Positions 28,501-38,863 of a stretch of 64,000 bases of DNA are shown piece after piece. This DNA comes from Megalobrama amblycephala (lineage: Eukaryota; Chordata; Actinopteri; Cypriniformes; Xenocyprididae). The position numbers and the translations under genes are program-made. The stretch's first letter is position 1. Each line of letters begins with the position of its first letter. The notes under the pieces are model-generated. The model saw only the letters and a list, made by a program, of their open reading frames with translations. It was not told the origin of the DNA and did not search any database. The stretch is taken from contig NC_063066.1 in NCBI RefSeq assembly GCF_018812025.1, positions 9,300,882 to 9,364,881 on the forward strand, read 5' to 3'.

Positions 28501-31328
28501 CTCCGTTCATCTTCGGAACACAGTTTAAGATATTTTAGATTTAGTCCGAGAGCTTTCAGTCCCTCCATTGAAAATGTATGTACGGTATACTGTCCATGTC
28601 CAGAAAGGTAATAAATACGTCATCAAAGTAGTCCATGTGACATCAGTGGGTTTTTGAAGCATCGAAAATACATTTTGGTCCAAAAATAACAAAAACTACG
28701 ACTTTATTCAGCATTGTCTTCTCTTCCGGGTCTGTTGTATATCCGCTTTCACTCCACAGTGACACTGCTTCTTCTTCTTCTTTCCTGTTTTACGGTGGTT
28801 GGCATCCAGCTTATTGGTGCATTACCGCCCCCTTCTGCTCCGGACAGTGACGCGATTAGGACATCCGTGACATGCACACCTACGCACCATTTTAAAAAAT
28901 ATAGCAATACCAAAATACAAACAATGTAGAATAGCTTGAATACAGCGTGCGTCTCCCTCAGACTGTAAACGAAGCTCGGGCGCACTAGATTACACATAAT
29001 CAGCGTCACTGTCCGGAGCAGAAGGGGGCGGTAATGCACCAATAAGCTGGATACCAACCACCGTAAAACAGGAAAGAAGATGAAGAAGCAGCGTCACTGT
29101 GGAGTGAAAGCGGATATACAACAGACCCGGAAGAGAAGACAATGCTGAATAAAGTCATAGTTTTTGTTATTTTTGGACCAAAATGTATTTTAGATGCTTC
29201 AAAAACTTCTAACTAACCCACTGATGTCACATGGACTACTTTGATGATGTTTTTATTACCTTTCTGGACATGGACAGTATACCGTACATACATTTTCAAT
29301 GGAGGGACAGAAAGCTCTCGGACTAAATCTAAAATATCTTAAACTGTGTTCCGAAGATGAACGGAGGTCTTACGGGTTTGTAATGACATGAGGGTGTGTC
29401 ATTAATGAAATTATTTTCATTTTTGGGTGAACTAACCCTTTAAATTGGAACAATCCACGCTAAAGGCTTAATAACTACTAGCTAGTTTGTAATTACTTCT
29501 GTACTTTATTCGGTTGCACCATTTGTTCTTAAGGCAGATTGTAGTCGTATGTTTTGTGTAAAGTAATGCGTAGTCGTATAATATGACGTTTAAAAATACA
29601 TTACTGCTTAATCATCAATAACATAATAGGCATTTGTATATGTAAAAACATTCAGAAACTGTATTTTAAATGAATAAGGATCAGTAAATAAATATTGATT
29701 TAAAAAACATAAGAAATTAAATTATTATGATTAATTTTATTTGACATGCACAACTGTTTAGGTTGGATTTGTGTTGAAGAGCAGCTAAAAAGCAATTTAT
29801 TCACATAATGTCTTAAAATGTAAATGTCAACATTATAATATAATATTGAAGTCTGTCAGCTAAAACAGTATTGATGCAATTCAGTCAATCTGCTAACTGT
29901 TAGTTCTGGTTGGAGTCTTCTGAAAATATTTCGTTTTTAGTTACGTTTCAAAAGTTTAATGCCGCAATGTAAGCAATTTTAGTAGTGTGTAAGTTGTAAA
30001 TTGTGCACAGTTGGTGCAACCAGGAAAATATGGGAAAGTACCATTCAGCCGCTTTAGGATTTGTATCCTGTTCCTGCAAAACATTTTTTTACATCCTGCA
30101 GTATGTCTCCCTATGGTCCTTTCGTTTGGCAGGTGACCAGTTCTAGTTGGTTTGTTCCTGCCTGATGGGTCATTCTGTGTTTAGGCCGAGGGTAATTGGG
30201 ACACGTATAAATATTCCTCATCTTTCATTGTTGTTGAAAGATAGCGCCGCTCCCTCCGGCCTTAATCAAATCACTGTCACTTCCCCTCATTGAAATGCTG
30301 AGGTGGAGGTGGCGAGCGATGGCCAGCTGTCTGCCATCCATAAACAGCTGTGGGTAGATAGCATCTACACATGTTTACTTATGTCTCTCCAAATAGCAGG
30401 TAAATATCTTTTCTAGCTTTTTAGCATGTGTTTTCCTCACCCAGCATGAAGAATAGCGATTTACATCTATTTAGGTGAATGAACGACTTCTCTACGACAG
30501 TATTTTGACATTTCACATAGGTGATGCACAGAAAGACTATTGAAGACAAGCACTGAACCTTTACAAAAACACTCATGATTATCCACTCTAAATGCAGCAA
30601 TTCTCATGGCTTTTCTTTGAATGATGGGAAACCTCCGCCATTGGTTTTCTGAGTGGATATTAGCCACAATCTATTTGTTGCAATGGATTCTGCTAGAAGC
30701 TTTAGGATCCCTGGCTATGGCTGTCATGGCAACGTCTACACGCACTTGAGGGGTGAAAATGTAAGGCACGAGGGTTGCTATTACGCTCTAAGTCCCACAT
30801 CTTAAAATAATGGTCCCCTGAAATGGCTTGTTTCTAGTAGGACTTTTTAGATTCTGAGAGCAAACCGAAGATACAGCGAGAGCGTGTGGAAGGTGAGGAG
30901 GAGGACTGAGAATCGTGTGTATATAAATGCATCTGAAAATAGATTCCGAGCTAAAGATTTCCATCAGACCTATTGTTGATTGGTTGTCGCTGCCGCCCCA
31001 GCAATGATTAGATTTAATCCTGTGCTTCATTACACTCTGCTCAGTTTGGCTCTTGTCAGATAATTTGCTACATTGAACCCCACTATTAATAGATGGGTTT
31101 TCTTGTAAAATAACTCCAAATGTTGTTTTAATCGAAGTGCTGTTTCATAATGTAGTATGTAATGTACACTATCAGTTAGTCTGGCACATTTTGTGACTAA
31201 AAAGGCCTTTTTGTTATCCTGTTCTTGTGTTAATTCTCACACATTTCTTCTTCCATCCAGGTACTATAGGCTTCTTCGCCTGCTTCTTTTTTGTAAATAA
31301 AATCTACAGTGTGCTGAAAGTGGACTAA
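16558..31328 (+). CDS. tm9sf2-like: TM9SF2-like nonaspanin (transmembrane 9 superfamily), 17 exons, one apparent frameshift
   Basis: Endosomal/Golgi nine-span membrane protein. Exons: 16558-16695, 16879-16946, 17043-17136, 18122-18249, 18569-18698, 19292-19419, 21344-21454, 21538-21617, 23432-23537, 24181-24313, 24576-24695, 24901-24958, 25054-25213, 26857-27008, 27100-27211, 27494-27665, 31261-31328 (TAA). Expected length is about 652 aa (human TM9SF2 663). Signal peptide residues 1-21, then [12 protein letters not shown]; lumenal domain with [13 protein letters not shown] and NPGFPIGC; first membrane span [18 protein letters not shown] in exon 9; eight more spans through exon 17. The C-terminus KVD fits the family's KxD/E retrieval signal. 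Exon 7 is one base short for its phase, giving a stop; the frame is correct again from ATGGACATACC to the end. Sequence is closest to TM9SF2 among human paralogues; fish databases may list it as tm9sf5 (from memory, unverified). Confidence 0.93.
17230..17451. mobile_element. MITE with GGTAACACT ends in intron 3 of the TM9SF2-like gene
   Basis: Left GGTAACACTATTT and right AAAGTGTAAC are short inverted ends; flanks GACAATTC and GACAATTG agree at 7 of 8 positions. About 222 bp, AT-rich. Confidence 0.65.
18012..18092. repeat. small AGGGTTTCCGCGGGG repeat
   Basis: Starts CAGGGTTTCCGCGGGG, has two GTCTTAAA(A/T) motifs, and ends CCTGCATAAACCCTG, an inverted version of the start. It lies just upstream of exon 4 of the TM9SF2-like gene. 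Confidence 0.5.
18335..18525 (+). repeat. tandem duplication of about 92 bp in intron 4
   Basis: Two consecutive copies begin GCAATGCTCAAAACCTTTTA (about 18338 and 18430), share AGAAAAGACACA, and end in related TTTATTGAATATRTAATG-like sequence just before exon 5. Confidence 0.75.
19745..20580. repeat. probable dispersed element carrying paired 16-bp palindromes
   Basis: Repeat-like block in intron 6 of the TM9SF2-like gene. It starts near CCCTTTAACACGTACGATC and contains the palindrome ATCACACCGGTGTGAT at 19764-19779 and again at 19808-19823. The rest is AT-rich with CpG-bearing patches (19866-19920, 20215-20275). Ends and superfamily could not be fixed. A hAT element follows directly. Confidence 0.5.
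20589..21323. mobile_element. hAT-like element just upstream of TM9SF2-like exon 7
   Basis: Exact 8-bp duplication ATTATATG at 20581-20588 and 21324-21331. Ends CAGTGTTGGG and CCCCAACACTG are inverted repeats. Subterminal GTAATGCATTAC and AAAGTAAC/GTTACTTT motifs are typical of a common fish hAT family. It is 735 bp long and non-coding. Confidence 0.92.
21652..22934. mobile_element. GGTAACA-ended hAT-like MITE, interrupted by another element
   Basis: Exact 8-bp duplication AAAATATC at 21644-21651 and 22935-22942. Ends GGTAACAGTTTACAATAA and TTATTGTGAAGTGTTACC. Comparison with the uninterrupted copy at 52738-53022 shows that about 950 bp in the middle is a later insertion. Confidence 0.9.
21862..22815. 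mobile_element. piggyBac-like element nested in the GGTAACA MITE
   Basis: TTAA at 21858-21861 and 22816-22819; ends AGGTGCCCTAGA and TCTAGGGCACCT are perfect 12-bp inverted repeats. It is 954 bp with no intact transposase. It interrupts an older hAT-like MITE, giving their relative age. Confidence 0.9.
22955..23357. mobile_element. AGGGTTAGTTCACCC-family element, left end truncated
   Basis: The left side begins AAATTCTGTGATTAATTATTC and lacks the terminal GTTAGTTCACCC. The right end is intact (GGGTGAACTAACCCT then TTAA). It lies in intron 8 of the TM9SF2-like gene and includes a G-rich run at 23098-23131. Confidence 0.7.
25411..25781. mobile_element. TTAA-type repeat in intron 13 of the TM9SF2-like gene
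   Basis: Right end GATCACTTAGAGCACCT is followed by TTAA; left end TTTTGCTCTAAGTGATG is its imperfect inverse. The interior includes a purine run (GGAGGGGAGGGGGAGGAGGA at about 25672-25691). Remaining intron sequence to 26856 shows nothing I recognise. Confidence 0.6.
27413..27434 (+). repeat. ATT microsatellite
   Basis: Short run of ATT units followed by a T tract, in intron 15 of the TM9SF2-like gene. Confidence 0.8.
28441..29439. mobile_element. 1-kb foldback transposon with near-identical arms
   Basis: TTAA flanks (28437-28440 and 29440-29443) and ends AGGGTTAGTTCACCC/GGGTGAACTAACCCT. The two halves are inverted copies over more than 400 bp each (about 28441-28860 and 28970-29439), with a unique centre of roughly 110 bp. 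It sits in the 3.6-kb last intron of the TM9SF2-like gene. ORFs inside it read through the arms and are not genes. Confidence 0.92.
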
Positions 31329-31754
31329 GGGAGGGACTTTTGGAGAGCACAACATCAACTTTTTACAGATCAGCTTTCACGTGGAAGTCTGAAGAGACAT
31401 TTAAATGAAGGGAGGAATCAGACGGTACTCTTCTTTCCTAAACCGTTGGTGTGTGGCTCAACTGTAATTCACTGACCTGCAGTAGGTGTGTGTGCACTCC
31501 AAAGACCCCTTTTCAGTGCTTTGTCTTGTGTTGCCTATGACTTCATTCCAGCTAAACCCACCGTGCAAACAGATGGCGATATCTTTATACATAAAGTTCT
31601 TCTTAAGCTTTTATATTGACCCAAATGTCTGTTTTACTCGCTTTGTTTTATTTCAACATCTTTTTTTGTACTCAGATTAGGTTGCGGTCACATTTACCTT
31701 TTGTATGGTGAAATTCTGTTGGCTAAATGCAGTCATGTTATTAGGAATCCAAGC

Positions 31755-31760
31755 AATAAA
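31755..31760 (+). terminator. polyadenylation signal of the TM9SF2-like gene (proximal)
   Basis: AATAAA in GCAATAAAGAA, 427 bases after the stop codon. A distal AATAAA at 32445-32450 is an alternative. The 3' UTR (31329 onward) is AT-rich and holds no other gene. Confidence 0.45.
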
Positions 31761-32444
31761 GAATTTCACATCAGATTCAAGTTTTGCCCACAAAATGTAC
31801 CATTTACTGTTGCTCACCAAAATTTCGCAGGCAAAATCCAGTTATTCAAATAGGAATCTGTGCAATCAGGAGTTTTGCGTAAGGGCTAAAAAGTTCCCAA
31901 TGCAGATTTTGATGGTGTTGAAGATGATCATGCGCATTCAGTGTGTTGACAAAAGAAAGCTGCTTGGTTTAAAAATGAATTCTGTGTCTGAAGCTTAATG
32001 CATCGCCATTGACAATGAATCTTTTCGGCTAATGTGACTGCACCACAGTTACCTCGATGATGTCACCTATTGGTGGATATCAGTAATAATTGTTAATACG
32101 TTGTTAGTAGTATAAAACTACTTTGTTCCATGTGTTTTTATAGGTATAACTTGCTGACAAATTGTTTTTTATGGAGTGAAGGAAGTGGAATGGTTAAGAA
32201 GCACATTTTTTTTTTTTTTTTGCTAAAGGACACTTTTATACAAGTAATAATATCTAAACAATGGGAGCTATTTAGTGATTTTCTACTTTGTAATTTATTT
32301 AAATGTCATTACTTAAAAAAAAAAATATAGGCTTACACATTTTTTTTTTTTTCAATCATTTAATTTAAAACCCACAGAATGTACTGAGCTTCAAGTCTTA
32401 TGAGGTATACATGAACATTCTTCACCATGTTATAATGAAAGAAA

Positions 32445-32450
32445 AATAAA
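32445..32450 (+). terminator. distal alternative polyadenylation signal of the TM9SF2-like gene
   Basis: AATAAA in GAAAAATAAAGCAC, preceded by a T-rich and A-rich stretch at 32199-32350. It would extend the 3' UTR to about 1.1 kb. Which site is used cannot be told from sequence. Confidence 0.35.
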
Positions 32451-33832
32451 GCACAAGATACATTGTTACAAAAATGTCTACTTCTAAACTTTTTTATATA
32501 AAACAGTCTATTGTTACAGTTGGAGTAAACTAATGAGGACTTGCTTCAGCTGACTCTGGTTACATTTGTTGAAAGTGATTGTCTAAAGTGCTGCAGACAT
32601 CAGTGGAAACTGACATATGGTGGATGTCGTCTGTGATATGTATTATTGACACACTCACAGGTTTCAAAATAATACTTGATTTAGCAGAAGAAACTGCAGG
32701 TTTGATTCAGCTGAAATAAGCTTAGAAATAAAGCACTTGCTGTCCCATTTTTGTACAGGGTCAAGCTAAGTGCTTAAAAACGGTTAACATTCGTGCCTTC
32801 CTGCAGTGGTCCATAACATAAAGTGCTTCATTTGCGAAGCCAGCTTATTTAATCCCACATCATGTCAGTGGCTATATGTTGCCTTTGGCAGCATCAGGGG
32901 ATTGAACATCTTATACTGCACAGAGACAATATACAATTGATCTAGGGAGGCACTCTTTAAGAGAGCTGACTCTCCACACTGGTCAAGAGTACATCATAAA
33001 TACCCTGAGATCCTTAGCTCATTAGCTGCTCTTGGGTGAATCTCCAGGTCACATTTCACCCAAAAATCAAGAGGATTGAAGGCAGTTCAACAAATACTAA
33101 AATGAAGGATAAATATTTTAAATCACCCTCTTCAAAATACTGATACTGAAACCCTCCACATTACATATCTTTTAAATACCAACAGAAATAAAGTGAATAA
33201 CTGACCCTAATGTTGATGAGATTCATCGCTTAAGTATTATTGATGCGGGAACAATAAATACATGTTTTCTATTTCATAAAACAGTTTGCTTGTGACTATT
33301 CTCACATTTAAGATAACTTTTCTCCAGAGGCAATGATTCAGTTGATACCGTTGTATGTATGCTTATAAAAATAGACAGAAAATCTCTCCACGTGTATTCT
33401 AAATTCATTTCAAAACAACAAAAAGAATACTTTGTCTTTAAATCGTAAAGAAGCAATACATTTGACATCGACGTATACAAAGAACATTCATTTTGTTAGA
33501 CATATTAAACACTAATATATACTGTCTCAATAAGTATTTTTCCAATATTTTACTTCAGAATATTCCAGTATTATTTTAAACCACTAAAAGAAAACCAATA
33601 TTCTGTATTTTTACACTTGTCTCCAATATTTTATATTTGAAACCACACTTACAAAGGTGATGAAATTTCAAAACTTTTGTATTTAATGATTTTTCAGACC
33701 GTTTCCAGTCTGTTGAAATAACCATGGCATGTGTACTGTAAGTGATTGAAGTAGATTTTAAACCACTTTCCCATACAGTGTAAACATACACTACCTTCAA
33801 AAGCTTGATTTTTGTTTTGTTTTGAAGTCTCT

Positions 33833-34130
33833 TATGCTCACGAATGCATTTATTTGATCAAAAATACAGTAAAATAGTAATATTGTGAAATAATATTACA
33901 ATTTAAATGAACTGTTTTCTATTCTAATACATTTTAAAATGTAATTTATTCCTGTGATGGCAAAGCTGCATTTTCAGCAGCATTACTCCAGCCTTCAGTG
34001 TCACATGATCCTTCAGAAATCATTCTAACATGCTGCTCAAGAAACATTTCTTATTATTATCAATGCTGAAAACAGTTTTGCTGCTTAATATTTTTGTATA
34101 AACCTTGCTGAATAGAAGTATTTATTTTGA
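33833..34130 (+). repeat. dispersed repeat between the convergent gene ends
   Basis: Contains CATTTATTTGATCAAAAATA, CCTTCAGTGTCACATGATCC and TGCTTAATATTTTTGTAT, a familiar high-copy cyprinid repeat. It lies downstream of gpr101 and of the TM9SF2-like gene. Confidence 0.7.
34121..34126 (-). terminator. possible gpr101 polyadenylation signal
   Basis: AATAAA on the minus strand about 320 bases after the gpr101 stop, within the right end of a dispersed repeat. Other minus-strand AATAAA sites lie further downstream, so the assignment is weak. Confidence 0.3.
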
Positions 34131-34442
34131 TTTAATTTATTACAAATTGAACAGTAGTGTAACTTCTGACTAAAAGATAAACAGTCTATCATCATTGACA
34201 TGCATCTCCATAGTTCCTGCCAAGAAACTATGTTTGTTAGGCTTTTCTGTTGCCATTTTTGTATAATATTGTTTTTGAAGTAGGTCCATACCATAGCTAA
34301 CACGTATGTTTACAGTGTATAGCTTGTGTTTAAAGGCACAGTATTTGATTTGAAAGTACCAAACTGTGCCCAATGCAGAAACAAAACAGCTATACCTCAA
34401 CACTGACAGAAATATGTTCAGAATTTGCCTTTAGGTGTTTCC

Positions 34443-35732
34443 TCAGGTTGCTTGTTGGTGTTGCTGTGTACAGTGAGCTCCTTTCTCTGAGCTCAGACTG
34501 ATGGAGGTGGTCTCCTTACGGCTGTCTTTAGACCTCCTCTCTGTAGGGGACGAAGACGTTGTACCTTCCTCCCAGGTTCGGAGAGGGCACACACGGGTAG
34601 TCTGGCTTGAAAGGTGGGTGTGCGCCAAACGCCCGTCTGTCACCGTGAAGCAGCTATCCACGGCGGAGCCTTGACTGATCCGTCCCTGCCCACAGAGCGG
34701 CCCGCAGAGCAGCGCCAGGAACTCCTTGCGTACACTGCGGTGCATGTAGCCATAGATGTATGGGTGTAAGCAGCACTGCAGGAAGAAGAGAATGAGCGCC
34801 ATCGAGGACAACCATGGCGGCACTGCTGTGCTGGAGTAAATGGATATAGTGCTCAGGACGCTGTACGGGCCCATGCTGAGCAGGTAAGATGCCATGATGA
34901 CAAACACCACTCGTGCCGCCTTACAGTGATAGTGGAAGCGTCTGTGGCGGGTCCTGATGGGGTAAGTGGCCGAAAACGGCCCCTCTGGTTGGGGCTGCTG
35001 CCTTTGGGGGCTGGAACAGGATGCTTGGGAATCCGGAGGGGGGTTGGATTGGATGGGGTGAACGAGAGCGTTCTGCCGCCTTGCCGCTCTGAACACCATC
35101 CAGTAGCAGCAAAGCATGATCACCACAGGCAGCCAGAACGAAAGTGCGGACACCAGTGCTGAATACGAGTAGCTCGAGGACCACACAACAGTGCAGGCAT
35201 TGTGGCGGCGGTCGAATTCGATGGTTCCCCATCCATACAGCGGCGGAGTGCTCTGAAGCACGCTGAGAAGCCAGGTGAGAGCGATCAGGTTGGTACCCAG
35301 GTGAGGTGTCATTCGAGTGGGGTAGGACAGCGGGTGGATGATGGCCAGGTAGCGATCTACGGACACCACGATGATGGTGTTGACGCCAGCGAACGCGAAC
35401 AGGTGCATGAGCACCACGAGGGCCTGGCACAGGCGGGAGTCCAGCGGCCAGACATCGGGCACGGTGGCGGCGATGGCGAAGGGCATAACCAGCACCGTCT
35501 GCAGAAGGTCGGCCAGGAGCAGGTTGAGCACGAAGCGGTTGGCGACGTGGAGAAGCTGTGGCTTGCGCTGGAATACCAGAAGCACCACGACGTTTCCAAA
35601 AAGCGACGTGCACACGATCGCTGATATGAGCACCATCTTCACCGTGCTGTTCACCAGAGACGGCGCCAGGGGCGCGCCAGGGTCCCAGGGTACTGTGCTG
35701 GAGTTACTGCCCAGAGGTGGAAAGGTGGGCAT
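34443..35732 (-). CDS. gpr101: gpr101, orphan class A G protein-coupled receptor, single coding exon
   Basis: Plasma-membrane receptor; the human orthologue is constitutively Gs-coupled and its duplication causes X-linked acrogigantism. One uninterrupted exon of 429 codons. Seven hydrophobic spans are visible: GN at 46-47 in TM1, LLLAD (D75) in TM2, C102 paired with C180 in the second extracellular loop, VDRY at 125-128, STPPLYGWG at 161-169, TM6 within about 274-300, and LQCCLHPYIYGYMH at 318-331, where HPxxY replaces NPxxY as in human GPR101. N10 and N28 are N-glycosylation sequons. Intracellular loop 3 (about 214-272) is far shorter than the human loop, which accounts for most of the length difference (human 508 from memory). 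The 3' end converges on the TM9SF2-like gene. The start is the first ATG of the ORF. Confidence 0.95.
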   Translation of the reverse strand: MPTFPPLGSNSSTVPWDPGAPLAPSLVNSTVKMVLISAIVCTSLFGNVVVLLVFQRKPQLLHVANRFVLNLLLADLLQTVLVMPFAIAATVPDVWPLDSRLCQALVVLMHLFAFAGVNTIIVVSVDRYLAIIHPLSYPTRMTPHLGTNLIALTWLLSVLQSTPPLYGWGTIEFDRRHNACTVVWSSSYSYSALVSALSFWLPVVIMLCCYWMVFRAARRQNALVHPIQSNPPPDSQASCSSPQRQQPQPEGPFSATYPIRTRHRRFHYHCKAARVVFVIMASYLLSMGPYSVLSTISIYSSTAVPPWLSSMALILFFLQCCLHPYIYGYMHRSVRKEFLALLCGPLCGQGRISQGSAVDSCFTVTDGRLAHTHLSSQTTRVCPLRTWEEGTTSSSPTERRSKDSRKETTSISLSSEKGAHCTQQHQQAT

Positions 35733-36188
35733 GTTGACAGAGACAATGTGGGAGATAACACATTAGGAGTCTTTCAGATATCACCAACACCAGCCTGAAG
35801 GTCTGATGACTGTTTAGCCACTGTTCACGCCTTGAGAGAGAATGTAACAGAACAAGAAAAAATTTTCAGCACATCCTGAACCCTCTTAGATGTTCACACT
35901 TCTGTAATGATATTTGAGTCACAGTAAAACATACATCCTAATGAACTATTGTGTCTAACACACACATACTTTACATTTATCTGACTGTCGTGATTTAGTC
36001 TGTAAGCAGGTGCTTTTGGTATGCATGATACAGATATACTGATATATCAGTACCATACTGGTTATCAAACAATAACGTAACAATTAATTTACCAGTATCA
36101 GCTGATAATTGATTATTAATTGTGCATTCTTGTTTCCTCAATCTCTTTAGATGACCTTTTTTTGTCATATATGATTACTTAAAAGTAA

Positions 36189-36773
36189 GTAGGCGTGTAA
36201 CAATATATCGTATCACAATATAAAAATGCAACAATATGTATTGTGTATAGGGACAATATGTATTGTGTATAGTTCACCCAATACGAAAATTACTGTGTGA
36301 GGAATAAATTCAAATTTACAAGAGTTTTAGTGTCAATGCTACATTAAATTACTATATATAATGTTGAATATAATGTATAATAATGCTATGGGGGAATATT
36401 TATGGGTCCTGGTAATGCCAAATGTCTTGTTACCAGTAAAAAGTGGCCTACATTATTTTAAATGTATCTAGTCAGTGACAGAGTGCAAGCATATTCGTCT
36501 GAAATAATTCTGTATTTTCAGCTACAGAATCATTAATATTTTTATTCTGGTGTCACCATTGTCTGTGCATTGGGTTACCTGCACCAAGTCCAATCCTATT
36601 CATTTCCACCCCAAATGTAATACCAAATTTAGCATTTTAATCAACAGTACATTTTTTGTTAACCTTTTACCATATGTTTTGAAGTATCGCAATTATATCG
36701 TATTGTGAGTTCAGTATTGTGATATGTATCAAATTATGACATGACATATCGTTACACCCCTACTAGTAAGCAT
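36189..36773. mobile_element. non-autonomous element with GTAGGCGTGTAAC ends
   Basis: Left GTAGGCGTGTAACAATATATCG and right CATATCGTTACACCCCTAC are imperfect inverted repeats, with alternating ATATCG/CGATAT-like subterminal sequence. No clean target duplication is visible. It lies 0.5 kb upstream of gpr101. Confidence 0.7.
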
Positions 36774-36830
36774 TTAAAACTATTAATTTTTAATTTTTGT
36801 GTTATTTTTCATTTAAAATGGTCAAATTAA

Positions 36831-37580
36831 AGGGTTAGTTCACCCAAAAATGAAATTTCTGTCATTAAGTACTCACCCTCATGTCGTCCCAAACCCAAAA
36901 GACCTTCGTTCATCTTCAGAACACAAATTAAGATATTTTTGATGAAATCCGAGGGTTTCTAAACCACCCATAGGCAGAAACATCATTGTACTTTTCGAGG
37001 CCCAGAAAGGTAGTAAAGACATCATTAAAATAGTCCATGTGACTACAGTAGTTCAAACTTAATGTTATGAAGTGACAAGAATACTTTTTGTGCACAAAAA
37101 CAAAACAAACGCAGTCCAGCACTTCTGTGTTTACGTTAGATTGGCCAAAGCTGCACATGTCAGCAGCCCACGTGCATGAGTGTGATGCTGACGCAGGAGC
37201 TGGCCAATAATGAGTCAGCGTTCTGAGGGAGAACACGGAAGCGCTGCACTGTGCTTACTACATCAACAGGGAAGAGGAAAACTGTTGAATAAAGTCGTTA
37301 TTTTTATTTTGCTTTTGCGCACAAAAAGTTCTTGTCGCTTCATAAAAATAAGGTTGAACCACTGTAGTCACATGGACTATTTTAACAATGTCTTTACTAT
37401 CTTTCTGGGCCTTGAAATTGGTTATGACGTTGCCATGTCTTGGGAGGTCAGAAAGCTCTCAGATTCTATCAAAAATGTCTTAATTTGTGTTCCGAAGATG
37501 AACGAAGGTCAGACGGGTTTGGAACCACATGGGGTTGAGTAATTAATGACAAAAATTTCATTTTTGGGTGAACTAACCAT
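36831..37580. mobile_element. foldback AGGGTTAGTTCACCC element (750 bp)
   Basis: TTAA on both sides (36827-36830, 37581-37584). Two inverted arms of about 300 bp run inward from the ends, matching through GAACACAAATTAAGAT, CCATGTGACTACAGT and the complementary phrases. ORFs here follow the arms. Confidence 0.88.
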
Positions 37581-38159
37581 TTAATATGGGTAATATTAAA
37601 TAAATGAATAATATTAATATATGCAATATTTATCAGCCATACTGTAAGATATTAATGCAAACAAACAAATAAATATTGTCTTATTGTATTGGCCAGAATA
37701 TTAATACCAGTGCATCCCTAATCCTTTTATACAACTTAATCAAACAAAATCCAATAATAACCTCAGTACACAGTTCCAAAATGTATACTGTAGGCTACAT
37801 ATACATATTGTAGTGTAAGGACGGAGCATACTACAATGACCCTCTTGGATATCCTACTACATAGCAGTGCTCACTACAGGCTACAATGTATACTATGCAT
37901 GCATTTTTATATACCTATTCACGAAGATACTACTATATCACAATGCAGTATTTATTGCATGTATGTATCAAATAGTATGCACATTATACGTAAGCAGTGT
38001 ATAATAAATACTTTAAAATTAAAACAGTGTGCACATCCATTTAATCCATTTTCATGGCTCAGAGGCTGTGTGCATCGTATCTTACCTTGTTTTGAGTCAC
38101 TGTTGGTAAGCACGGACCAAATTATATGCATTTACTTTTTATGCGAACAATGAGAAACA

Positions 38160-38600
38160 GCTGGAAATCACCGCTGTCATAATTCCATTGTGAACCGCGA
38201 GCTAAAAGTGGCGCTGGTTTCTCTGGTGCAAATCTCATGCAAATATTATCAATGAATGGAAGACATTTACCGTATGACGATCAGTGAAAAGCATCCGTTC
38301 GGCTCTTTTCGAATGGCTGTCGGTTGTCAGTCGCCTTTGTGTCTCTCTCTTCACTGACAGGGCTCCAGTGATGTTCTCCCATTTTAGTCTCCTCAGTGTC
38401 ACCAATGGCAGTCGCGTCCTCTCGCCTCTGTGTGAGCAGGACTTCATTCAGAGATGGAGAATGATCAATCAGCCGCCTGCTTGTCTTGTCAGAGCAGATA
38501 TCATTTTAATAAACCGCCGTGGGTTTCTGTAGGCTATGCGGTGGCGCACATACAGCAGTGTGACAGACAGCGGTTACATGTTATTACCACACGGGTTCTG
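38160..38600. other. CpG-bearing block upstream of gpr101
   Basis: About 440 bp of relatively CG-rich sequence in an AT-rich gene desert, 2.5 kb upstream of the gpr101 start. On the minus strand it ends with a donor-like CATACG then GTAAATG at about 38272-38278. It could be a non-coding first exon or promoter of gpr101, or the interior of a repeat; the sequence does not decide. Confidence 0.3.
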
Positions 38601-38863
38601 CTCATTATTAGGACTGTAACGCTGTTGTTGGTGTTCTTGAACGCGCTTAAACACACAAACCTTCCACAAAAAAATAACCGTGCTTATCACATCCAGTGGG
38701 TAAGCTGTATAATCAATAATGAATGTAGTTGAAGGTAAAATAATTAAATAAATACCGTCTACTATTCTTTTAAGAATAGTGTGTGGAATAGTATACAATA
38801 TGCAACAAATATTGTTTCAGAGTAGTATGATATAGTTGTCACATGACAAACATTGAACATTAA

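Noticed and set aside
28714..29057. Opposing ORFs of 71 and 102 codons in the last intron of the TM9SF2-like gene
   Set aside because: They lie in the two arms and centre of a foldback transposon and are inverted copies of each other; no coding function is supported.
34921..35766. Several long ORFs on both strands (230, 140 and 131 codons) over gpr101
   Set aside because: They are alternative-frame shadows of the GC-rich gpr101 exon; none has recognisable domains, while the 429-codon frame matches the receptor family throughout.
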